Of a stretch of DNA of 64,000 nt, positions 45,812 through 57,600 are shown in pieces. A program made the position numbers and the translations under genes. The DNA comes from Ypsolopha sequella (Eukaryota > Arthropoda > Insecta > Lepidoptera > Ypsolophidae): contig OW203989.1 in the NCBI GenBank assembly GCA_934047225.1, forward strand, positions 10,701,977-10,765,976, in the 5' to 3' direction. The first letter of the stretch is position 1; the number at the start of each line of letters is the position of its first letter. Under the pieces are notes generated by a model. The model did not search any database, was not told where the DNA came from, and saw nothing but the letters and a program-made list of their open reading frames with translations.

Positions 45812-46242
45812 ACTTCTGTGTTGAACTGCCCGATCTCCAGGTGGTCTGTCCCACACGCAAATTTAGACATAATACTGCCGAAACTTTAGTCTTTTTCGTA
45901 GTCCATCAATTTAAACTTCACGCTTGCGTTACATGGCAACATTTAGAATCCAAATCTCATGAATATGATCGGTGTAGAGGACAAAAGTTTCACTTCTTTT
46001 CCAAATGTGCCAACCAAAATACACAAACGTTCAATTCAAGTACACAAGGTCGTCGTTTGGACACAGTAGCGAATAGATTACGCCAATATTCTGAATTGTT
46101 TGTGTTAAATATACTGCGGGACAGATTGCCACTTAATTTTACTAATAATTGGCTTCCCAATTACTTTAATTGCTGATGAGCAACACAAAAACAACCCAAT
46201 TTTCAAGAAAAATATATTTATACGAATGAGTGAAATGTCATT

Positions 46243-46665
46243 TTGAATGAACGAACTTTTTTTTTTTTTTTTGGTTTCATTTTCCCACTAAGTGGAAAGG
46301 CAAAGGGATCTTAGCCCATACAGCCATGTCTGACGTTATAGTTATTATCTGTTTATGCACTATCCTCTTCTGTTGAGGATCATCTGAAAGGTCTGTCCTG
46401 TCTAAGTCACTGTCCTGTCGTTTCCGCTATAATGATAGCCTTATAACGCAAATACAACAAGGTTAGAAAAAACACACGAAAAGGCACAGCCCGCACTTTT
46501 GTTCCATTGAACAACACACTACACAGGTTACGGTGATTTTAATTCACAATATTCTATCACTATTGTTGATCAAAACACCCAAAATGCAATACTTTTTCAA
46601 TAAAACAAAAAAACGACGCCATCACATCTTCGCGCCTTTTTTCCAACTTTCTTGAATGAACGAAC
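46243..46665 (-). mobile_element. short LINE-derived element with 14-bp duplication
   Basis: The element body is 46257-46651 with oligo-T at 46257-46272 (a poly-A tail on the minus strand). It is flanked by TTGAATGAACGAAC on both sides (46243-46256 and 46652-46665). Next to the tail is AGGCAAAGGG, then CTTAGCCCATACAGCCATGTC, matching the 3' UTR of the LINE at 13288. No ORF remains, so it is an internally deleted or SINE-like derivative using that LINE's machinery. Confidence 0.8.
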
Positions 46666-47379
46666 ACTGAGCAAATAAAACATGAACGAACGACTGGACC
46701 ACAGAGTATTTTATTATTGATCATAGACAAGCATTACGACTCTGAGATTACGACGAACTATTTAATTTAATTAGAGGTGAGATGCTTTTATCAATATTTT
46801 TTCATTTTTTATTTCATATGCTGTGCCTCGGCTGCCGGAACCGGCAATCATGAAATAATGGGATAGGTGGTAACCTAAACATGTCTAAATATTTGTATCG
46901 TTAATTAATTAACTGAAACTAATACAAAAAGCCTTTAGCCAAGATTTTATTCTGAATTGCTTCCCTAAAGCGTCGAAAAACGACAACCTCAGGCCAGGAG
47001 TCACCACTTAGGAAAACATGAGCATAAGTTGCTAATACACGAAGTTTGAAAGACAAAAAGTCTTTTTTGCCTTTCAGACCTCAGAACAACGATCTACACA
47101 TTCATATTTGCTCCAGTACGACTTGCACACATTTTCTTAATGTGACGCGTTAGATCTTCCAGGGTCACTCTTGTGTGCTCTCTGAAGAGGTACTTTGGGC
47201 TCTGCAGCCTTCAGAACGAATGAACCCACAGGGGCGGTGCCGCACTTGTTGCAATTTCGACAAAGACGTTTTCTATTCTCGACGAAGGTAAAGCATCCTT
47301 GCTGGTGTTCGCTTTGTGTAGGTACGTGAAGCGGAAGCTTACGGTAAGTAATGTTATAAGAAGGAGGAGTCACGTCTTA
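46666..47379. other. intergenic, no gene recognised
   Basis: One GC-rich hairpin word (CGGCTGCCGGAACCGGCA near 46829) recurs as CAGCTGCCGGATCCGGCA near 47549. No coding region is seen. Confidence 0.4.
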
Positions 47380-47864
47380 TTAACATGTAAACCTAACATG
47401 CTCCTCCTCGACTCGCTCGTTGTTAAAATATTGTTTGAATAAAAATAAAATTACTTTTGACGTGGATTCGGATGCAGACACCTGGTTATGAAAACCTTTC
47501 ATGAAATTGTTACATACACTATAAAAAGATTATAAATAAGGAAGTGCCTCAGCTGCCGGATCCGGCACTTGGGATGGGTGCCGGAGCCGGCATTTGGGAC
47601 AAATGCTGAGAACATGATTAAGTTATTAATTTGAATCGTCACTTCAGTTATCGAGTCGTTGGTGTAGTGGTAGAGCACAAGAGCACAAGGTTTTGATAGC
47701 TAGGTGTCTGGATTTGAATCCACGTCAGATGTAAATATTTTTATCGGAACTAGGATACTTAAACAAAATTTCACCGAAATAGAAAATAGTTGCGACCATC
47801 TTGCGACGACGACGAGCGCAGCGAGGAGTAGCGTGTTACGTTTACATGTAAATAAATAAATTAA
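47380..47864. mobile_element. palindromic element with tRNA-like arms
   Basis: TTAACATGTAAACCTAACATG at the left is mirrored by CGTTTACATGTAAATAAATAAATTAA at the right. Further in, GACGTGGATTCGGATGCAGACACC is mirrored by GTGTCTGGATTTGAATCCACGTC. The right arm reads like a tRNA-derived unit: a TGGTGTAGTGGTAGAGC A-box and a GGATTTGAATCC B-box (47655-47730). It may be a MITE or two head-to-head SINE halves. Confidence 0.6.
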
Positions 47865-48375
47865 CTCCTAGTATTAATATCATTCCTTATATAAGCATAA
47901 ATCCTTGTCGGCACTTATCAACAAAACTTCATGTCTAAGGATTAGATGATAATATTATTAAACTGGATTGCATTGTTACCATGTCGCGTTTAACAGACAC
48001 GCTTCGCTGCAGCGATGAACTGTGAAACGGGTTGCGGCGATGGATGTGTGTGTGTGTGTTAACCCTTTCTAAGGCAGAAGGAATATTTTTTCCACCAATT
48101 TTTTTCTACCTTAACTGATATATGTATTTTATATTTATATGGTTTTTCTTCTTATTTTTTACATACCCTTACTAATTATTGACATGGTGACAAAATATAT
48201 CGTAAATTTATTTATTGCTTTAAAAATATAATTAAATCATTTATGACTTCAATATTTCTTGCTAAAACCTTATTAAAGGGTTAAACGACCATTCTCCACA
48301 TTCTGTGTAGAAATTATCTTTTAAATAACACCCAGTATATTGGAATAAAAAAATGTTCAAACGATTACAATATAT

Positions 48376-48381
48376 TTTATT
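48376..48381 (-). terminator. polyadenylation signal of SHMT
   Basis: AATAAA on the minus strand, about 290 bp after the SHMT stop codon. Confidence 0.55.
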
Positions 48382-48532
48382 TATTACTTACAAGTTGGTA
48401 CTCTTTACAAACACAAGTACTAACGTAAGAGATTCATATAAAATGTCTACTTACGTTTAAACGATCAAGGCACTGTGAGCTTACGTGAAAATGTAAATGG
48501 AATGGCAGTTAATGTTAAGCCTATACATTATT

Positions 48533-48634
48533 ATTGGCCACTATCATGCCTTCTTAGTCACACAAATATTTCTTGTAAGGGACAGCCTACCGCCATTTCG
48601 TTCATTGGTATAAAGAAAGGCGATAGTGGCCAAT
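48533..48634 (-). repeat. stem-loop in the SHMT 3' UTR
   Basis: ATTGGCCACTATC (48533-48545) pairs with GATAGTGGCCAAT (48622-48634), a perfect 13-bp stem that extends outward with mismatches. It may be a MITE trapped in the UTR or a regulatory structure. Confidence 0.55.
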
Positions 48635-48667
48635 TCAATGTGCATAGAAGTATAGCGATAACATAAA

Positions 48668-51600
48668 TTAGTAATTCTCATATCCTGGTAGTGGGAACTT
48701 TCTGCTAAAACTTTCGATTTGTTCTCTCAGTTTGGTCACTTTGGCTTTGAAATCGGCGTTTTCCTCGACTACCCTGTTGAAGTCGACGAGCTTCGGCCCG
48801 GATACTTTGGTGACTTCCTGGGCGATCTTGATGGCTTTGTCGATGTAATCGACGACTTGGTCCATGTCAGTCTCTTTGAGCCCTCGTGTGGTCAACGCTG
48901 GCGTACCTGTAACAGAAAAAGATTAATAACTCATATTTCAACATCTATTTCGTTTTATACCACTGGGTTTGAGCATGCTCTTGTCTCCGGACGCAGTGTT
49001 TTTGTTGCACACGACACTGCACAGCTCCAGTATCGTCTCCGCCCGCGCCCCTGTAAGCCTCTCCCACATGTTCACTACTTACCCAGTCTTATACCGCTGG
49101 GGTTGAGCGCACTCTTGTCACCGGGCACAGTGTTCTTGTTGCACGCGACACTACACAGCTCCAGTATCCTCTCCGCCCGCGCCCCTGTAAGCCCCGCCCC
49201 CCGCATGTCCACTAGTGCTAGATGAACGTCGGTGCCGCCGGTCGCGATATCATAGCCGCGGGATTTGAGCCCTTCGCACAGGCGTTGTGCGTTCTTGATT
49301 ACCTGCAATTTTATTTGGAGTTAAATAAACGATCCCAGGATTTTGCTGTAAACCTAAGTGCTAAAACAGTTACGTATGCATTACTCTGGTGAAGTTAAAG
49401 CGGAATATTAAAAATTAGTCTGTTACTATCCATACGTAATTGATGTTATTTTGTAATTAATTCTGAAAGAAAATAATTAATTAATTCGTACAATTAATTA
49501 TTACTTCGCAACTAGTTTCATCCTTTTAATGACATCTTCAGACAATTATAACTGAACTTACACAAAAATACGTTTCATTTTGCAGATGGAATTAGCAATT
49601 AGCAAATATGTGGGTAGAGAATAATAATTATACGAAGTGGAACAGTATACCAAGAATTTTCTTTCAGAATTAATATTATCTATACGTAAAGAGTTTATTG
49701 CGCTACAAGATAGTATTTAGTGCAACTATGACATAATGTGAGACATTGGGACACAATTCCTTGTTTATGAAACGAACAAAGTGAGTTTCGTCTGTGGTTT
49801 CGTAATAGACTGCACGGGCACACCCCCGACACTTCATAGTCCACGCTCAAGTTATTTACCTACACTCTCACATGCGCATCTGGCTTGTCCGCACACGCTT
49901 GTGTGTGTGCGTGAGCTAGTCTAGGGCTGGCAGCAAGCGTGTGAGCGTCGTCGATCGAGAGGGACAACATTTATAGTCAGCAACTTATATGATTCTCTTC
50001 CTAAATTTTAGCGTGGTTAATCCCTAGGTCCTAGTTCTGGTTCATGTAAAGGTTCATGTAAACGCATCATGTAAATTCCGAAAAACTCATTGGTGCATGC
50101 CCAACCGCGGATTGAACCTGGATCTCAAGATTGAGAGGCCAGCGTTCTACCCCCGAGTTACCGCCGCTTTTTCATAACTTTAAAAATAAATTAACATAAA
50201 AGAAAATGGCTTAGTTCATCGGAAAGAAGCAAATTTGAAAAATCTCCGTTCTTTATTGGTTGCTCCGTTTTCTAGGCATTCATATATACCACAATAACGA
50301 ACCATATTGATTAAAAATCAGTATCGTAATAAAATAAAACAAGATTTATACTTGCGATTGTCGGCACTTGATGAAACATAAAAAGCATCTCGATTTTGAA
50401 CACAAAAACTTGTATACAAGTTTTGTTTTATGTTATGAAACAAATAGTACAGGTGCTTGTGTTCAAAATCAAGAAAACAAAACAAAATACGCGCGCAGCG
50501 AACGAGTCTCGAGAACGAGAGCTCTGCCTGCCTCCAGATTTCCACTAACTTGCGGGGGACCGCGGGGGACGTTAAATTCGCGCGGGGAGGTGAGTGTCGC
50601 TTCTTTACGTAGTAATACTTTATATTCTCTGGCACGGGTGTCTCAATGTGTAATTATGTTCAGTTGCACACAATACATTATTACGGCCATCGAAAATATC
50701 ATCTTCGCGTGACATTATTTATAATATTTACAACCAACAATTTCACGGAAAATGAGAAAAAGAACAGTCGTCATGATACTGTCATGATAGTATTGCTACC
50801 AGAGACCATGGAATTATTATGTAAATGCCTGAGACCAATCAGAAGTAAGAACGAGATATATGGGAATGGGGTAGGCTTAAGAAATAAGGACTGTGTTTAT
50901 GTCTCGTCGTCGGTGTTGATTGGTTCCTAGCGATGTTATAATAAATTGATCCAATCACAGCGCAGAATTGCGACGCAGGTAATAATGTAATATTATAACA
51001 TCGGTTAACAATGTATGTACTTATAAAACAGCTTTTGATGTTGTAATTACCTGAGGATAGGGAAGTAGATAAACTACACTGTGAAACTAACCTGCTTCTG
51101 GTACTGAACGAACTCTGGCGACTTTGCTTGCTTCATGGCGGTCGCTATCGCCGCTATAGCGTGGTTGTGCGGCCCTCCCTGCAGCCCCGGGAACACTGAT
51201 TGGTTGATCTTATTCTCGAAGTCGTACAGGACTTTGTCCCCGTTAGGCTTGACAGTTTTGACCCCCTTGCGGAAGAAGATGACGCCGGCGCGGGGCCCGC
51301 GGAGCGTCTTGTGTGTGGTGGTTGTCACAATGTCCGCGTATTCGAATGGGCTGGGGATTACACCTGGAAAGTGAAAAATAAGAATTATTTAATTAAAATA
51401 AGAAATGTTTGATAGGAAGTACTTTACATATAAGAAGAGCCCTATACCTGCCTATCTTCAAGAGACTAGTTAAAGGACACTATCTTTCACTCTGACTACC
51501 GAAATATTCATTATCATTATTATTATTTTTTTCTAGTTAACAATTTATTATATTTTATTTGTATGTATTTATCATTATATATTAATACGTTTATCTATTA

Positions 51601-54600
51601 ATATTAAAATATATCTATTATTAAAAATAGTACACCACCATTTCAGTAATCATTCTAAACAGTTTCATCCACCCAAAGGTTGTCTGGAAGAGATCGCCTT
51701 AAGCGATAAGGCCGCCTGTTTGTGCTACATAATAAGTTAGTTAAAAATTAAGTATTTATATTTCTGTTCCTTTTTGTTATGGTGTACAAATAAAGTTGTA
51801 TTGTATTGTATTGTGCTACAAGGATTCAAGGTTGTGTCTAAAATCGGAACTAACGCCGCTACCATACTCCTTGTTTCACAGCTGCGCCCCCCTGTCACTG
51901 TCATCCACGCGCCATCAGTTTCTTGTAGCACTGTATATGAGGAACTTTTCTGGATGAATGAATGAATGATCCTTTTATATTATGTTGCTTACTTAGGGGA
52001 CGTCCATAATTGACGTTTATTATTTATTTTGATAAACACCGCCTTTACGATTTATTTCCTTGGCTTCATTTCCACCCAAAAGTTGTCTGGAAGAAATCAC
52101 TTTTAGCGTTAAAACCGCTAATTGTAATCTATCTGTATCTTGTTTTTCTACATTAAGTTTTCCTTTATATGGTGCACAATAAACAATATTTGTCTTGTCT
52201 TGTCTTTTTGTCAAGCATGTTATATAATCATACGACAGACCGCTAACTAACACTCCTAGCAAAGTGTGTAGGGTACATATTATGTATAAGTAATTACTAA
52301 TTACCGAACCTCTTCTTATACAGGCAGCGCAAGAAAGCTTTTAATGTATTAAATAAAATGAATGTATTTCCGATTTTTAGTGTACATCCGCCAGCGGTTT
52401 GAGCTCCCAAATATGAAAAGATTAAAACGGTTATGACGCCACTATAAGAGTTGCGAATGGTAACCTGTCATACACGCGTCCGTACTTCGTCTCTAACGGT
52501 CTGTATTTAATTTAAAAACTCATAAATTACTACTTACCTGTAAAGTTTGGCAGAGTTTGGAAAAAATGAGGGCGCTATACCACACATTTGGTCACACTAT
52601 ACATTACGACAAAAACTGTATACTACGACCAAAATATTTATTTTTACCTGTCACCGCGTCACCAATTAATACTTAGGTTGCGTTCCTAAACGCCGGGGTA
52701 AATGTAAAGTTTACTTCGTAAAAGTGAAAGAGATAAGATTGAGACGGAATCTACTAATCGTTTTGGAACGGCCACTTTGTAAAGGCAGTTTATTTACGTG
52801 GTAAAGGATATTTTTTTGTATATGTATCATTATTACCGAAATAAAATAGCTTTAAGTCATTCTGAAGAATTTTATAATCCAGAAACCAAAAATTGGCGCG
52901 TAATGTTATTATAGAATTATAAATGAGTTTTGAGGATGATTTATATAAAAACGGCTCACCTCTATACGTGTTATGATTTTTTTTATATAAATCGCGTAAT
53001 GTTATGACAAATATCAAAGTGAAAATTTACCCCTGAATTTACGGCGTGTAAAATTTAACTGTCAAAAGTGAATTTTACATTTCCGACAAGGTTTAGGAAC
53101 GACTTCGAGAATTGTTCGGGGCTCTTCGTATTTACTCGGGTGGTTGTGAAACGGGTGACAGTTAACTTTAACCTTTACCCCGGCATTTAGGAACGCTACC
53201 TTAAGGCGCTACGTAAAAGTTTTAGCGTCCCTGTTACTCCATATGCGAAAAAACCCTCAGTGCGAGTGGGACGGATTCGTGGAAAAGTAGCAAAAAGTCG
53301 GTTTTTTATTAATATACAATGTACTAAGCTATTTTGTCAAAAACATTTTTAAGGAGACTTTACAAATGCATAATATCCACATTTTGAATGCAATTTCACA
53401 ATTAAATTAGTTAGTATATCAGAATTACAGGAAAAATAAAACAATTTAGAGGTCTTTTCGGAATTAAATTCTATCGAGAAAATTTCATGCAATCGCGTTT
53501 TCCTTCAGTGATAATCTTACTCAAATACTCAATAAACATTTATCCAAAAATGAAATACGTAGATGACGTTATAGTGGGGTAAATGGATGGATTATGGACA
53601 TATTTTTTGGTATCGCCTTAATATATATAACGTACCAGCAGCGACCAATCCCGAGATATGCGCCATATCGGCCATCAGTATGGCTCCGTTGTCGTCGGCA
53701 ATCTGTCTGAACCGCTTGTAGTCGAGGCAGCGCGAGTAGCAGCTGATGCCGGCGATGATTAGCCGCGGCTTGAAGAGACGCGCCGTCGTCGCGAGCTGTT
53801 CGTAGTCTATCAGACCGGTCGAGGGGTCTACCTGGGAGGGGGGAGTTTTATGTGAAATATATAAAAATTATAGTAATAATATGTGTGGTCCCAAAGAGGA
53901 GAGTCCCTAAGGGTCGGTTGCGCCAAACATGCTATCGCGTTTGGACAATTTAGCTTATTAAAACAAAATATTTTTAACTAATAAAATGTGTGTAAGTAGT
54001 TAAGAAGTTGAACTACATTATAATTTTTCAGATTTGACACAAGTATCACAACCACCGAGAAAAAAAATCGGAAAGATCAGTAAAATCACGGAAAACGTAT
54101 TTTGGATTTGGAACTAGTATGATCAGTCTAGCAGTCTACTATTCTAACTACAGGCTGCTGGGACTGTCTCTCACGCGCCCCATCAGGGGGCCACACTCTT
54201 GCGTAACATCGACTCCCAGCTGTCAATACGAGCCTCGGTAAACATGCCTGATGCGCTGCAAAAGCGAGGCAGTCCCATTAACATTCTCAAACCATTATTA
54301 TATTGGACGCGCAGAGCATTGAGCGATTTGCGAGTACAACCCACCCACAGGCTGCACGTGTTAATAGTTTGGCATTATGCCTTAAAAAGGGTGATTTTGA
54401 CTTCCTTTGTCAATCAATTCCTTTGTCCTCCTCATCGCCAACGCTCTGCGCTCCCTCTCAACATCAAGATCATCAGAGAGATCCTCGGTGACCCAGTGTC
54501 CCAGGCATTTGAATGGTATAGGTAGTCAATGTCAAGTACAATAAAATATAGCAACGATACGATAGTTTAATAGGTCAGTGGTCATTAGGTCAAAATGACT

Positions 54601-57600
54601 TACTTGTTTACGAGTAGATACCTAATGGGTTCATTTACTCATTAGTTCATCAATACATACACACACTAAGATATGGGCGTTGTGAACATAAATAACAAAT
54701 AAAAGTAATGGCGAATAATAGCAAATATTTGTTCAGCTTGTGACAATAACAGTTCTACGAGCAATACAGATAAGATTAGGGTCAAGTACTATGAACTCAG
54801 CATCAAAGTGAAATAGCTTGTATCGGTTACGTCATACGTCAGAGGCAGTGGCGAATCCAGAAACATATTTTGGGGGGCTAAGAGTAGGTTTCATCGAGCT
54901 TTATTAGGAAAACATAGTAGATACCATATCTTGTACTATTAAGGTGGATGGTCCAATGAGAACGAATAACGACGACAGAAGTATTATTATTTAATTCTGT
55001 TACCTTTTTCCACACGTTCCATCAACTTTACACTCGCAAATATTCAGTTTTTCTTAAAAACAAAATGTTTTAACAGTCTAATTTTGCAATTTAAAACTTT
55101 CATACATTGGATTACAAAAGTTTTAAATAACAAAATTAGATTCTAAAAAGTTTGTTTGCAAAAAAACGGATTATTCGCGGGTGTAAAGTTGATGGAACGT
55201 GTGGAAAAAGGTAACAGAATTAAATAATAATACTTCTGTCGTCGTTATTGGTTCCCACAAGTTTGTGTGAAGATTGCCTTAGACCATCCATCTTAAAATC
55301 AGATTTTCCACTATAAACACCCACGATACGGTCGTGACTCTCAACAAACGTCAAAAATCGTGGGGAAAAATTGGCAGTCAAACGTGATTGTGCAGCCGAC
55401 TTCAGGCCACTATAAACCACCATGGTATTGTACTGTGGTGGTTGGTTTATTCTGCTATTTACATAACCGACTTACCCACGATAGCTGAGTGTGTTTATTT
55501 TGTTTAATCTAATGACCACACCCAATTACAGGTTAAAACCTGTAGTTAAAACAATTCGAAGATTCATTTTTGGCGAGATTTGAATTCACTGGCGGGTCTT
55601 TGTACCGCCATGGTCCGCCCCCCTCCAAAACCAAGACTTGGGGCCAACCCTGGGTTGAGCCCATATTTTCAGCTCCAAAAATATTTAAATTTTCTCATTT
55701 TACTGGCTAAACAAGTTCTTACTTTGTAGGGCATGCTCTCAAAGAAGATGGAGGTAGCAGAGATTTTTTTGGTGGCAGTGAAGAACCCGTGTGTGAGATG
55801 TCCACCGTCCGGGAGGTCCAGACCCATAATCCTGCCATGGGGCTCCACCACCCCCGTGTACACTGCGAAGTTAGCTGGGGAACCTGGAGGAATCATGTAG
55901 AAGTTACAATTATTGTTTCCAGGACATTTCTTGCAATCTATGACTATCAATTTGCTTCGTTTGTGTGAAGTATCTGTATAACATTCAAATGTGTGTGTAC
56001 GACATACTCTGGCAGGCACGCACATTCGCGCAAAGTGCATATACATACACATCTTACTACAAGTAGAACAGGTTAGTCGTCGTCGATTGCAAGAAAGAAC
56101 TGTATTTTTGGATAGTGTGAAAGAGTAAATTACAAAGGATTTTGTGCAATAAATAAATATTAAGGGGCTGCACTATGCTAAAATTCAGTCCTGCTCTAAC
56201 GCGTTTGTTTTTTAACTCTCTCTCTATCCTGCTCTAATCAGATGCCATGCACGCAAAACTTCAGTTATTTTGAAATCGTGGCTACATTAGGACATTAACC
56301 GTAATTTCTTTATGTTATAAATATGTTTTTTTTTTCTCGTTAGTATCTGCGTGTATTGGTTTCGGTTTTGAAACATGGAAACTGAATCGCTTCATTCGTG
56401 AAATTCATGGTTTTTTAAAAGTTATGTAATTAATAGAAGATTGAAAGTATGTTTATTTATAAAGTGTAATTAATAATTGCCTTGAGTCACAAAACACGCC
56501 ATATTTTTTTCAAATTTTTACTATCTACATTGATGGAACTGAATCCAATACAAAACTGATGTTTAGCATTGTGGAGCTCCTTAAGTCAAAATATTAAGTG
56601 TTATCCTTACTTGTGACCATTAGTTCCAAACAGATGCATTTATGTTTTAGCTTATAGTATTCTGGTCACAATTTTCTGTGTAATTTTGTAAACAAAAATT
56701 GCTTCCTCAACTTGTTTACCTGAGTAAGGCTGGACGTTGACACCCCATTCTTCGGGGTTCAGTCTGTAAGCTTCCAGAGATCTCTGTTGTGCCAGTATTT
56801 CAATTTCGTCTATGAATTCATTGCCACCATAATACCTGGAATAGAAATAAAGATTTTATGTCCGTTTTTATTTAAGTTAAATTAAAGCTCTGTGAGCTCT
56901 ATCTACATTATATATATATGTATAATGAACAGAAAATCACTTGTACTATCCCACAAATTTATTTAGTACTTCCTGACCGGTTTCGCCTATATGGCATTAT
57001 CAAAGGAATTAATATAATATCTTAATTACACAATAAATAGTTTACATCGGCCAGTGCAATCAATGACTTTATATATTATTAAAATAAATCACCCATCAAA
57101 GCAAGTTTATTATGAAAGGTTATAATTAATTAAAGTGAAAAATGACGTTGGTGGATATAGCTGGATACATATTGAAGACCCGGTAAGTGGTAGTTAGTAA
57201 TAAGGCTCAATGACTCGTATCAGAAATAAAATTTTGGCTTCCAACCTGATCGACGCAGGGTTGACTTGAACAAATTTAAACAAGAAAAAGAGACCTGCCA
57301 TATATTTTTGAATTTTTCTCTTACCAATTTAACCAGTATGAATTTGGCTGTAGCAATCAAGGTTGACTTGTAATTAATTTCTTATATTATTGAGAAGATC
57401 CAAAACAAAAACAGATAAATACACTTTTCTTATTTTAACAAAATTTTTTTTTTTTTTTGATAAACTATAATATAAAATAAGTATGTACCTATGTCCAAAA
57501 CAGATAACTATAATAGGTATGATATAAAATCTCCAGTTAATAGTTTTTTTGTTCAGGAGCTCCAATTAATTTATTTTTCAATGCATGTGCTCGTAAAGGC

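Noticed and set aside
47651..47733. Possible tRNA gene
   Set aside because: A-box and B-box are present, but the acceptor stem does not pair and the same sequence occurs inverted in the opposite arm of a palindromic element.
48719..49225. 168-codon plus frame
   Set aside because: It is antisense to SHMT exons 7 and 8 and the duplicated exon fragment.
50100..50172. Possible tRNA gene on the minus strand
   Set aside because: The tRNA-like order continues into a SINE body (GCATGCACCAATGAG) and the acceptor stem is not formed.
54846..55612. hAT-like end CAGTGGCGAATCCAGAAA suggesting another element
   Set aside because: No matching inverted end or duplication was found downstream; only a single terminus is visible.
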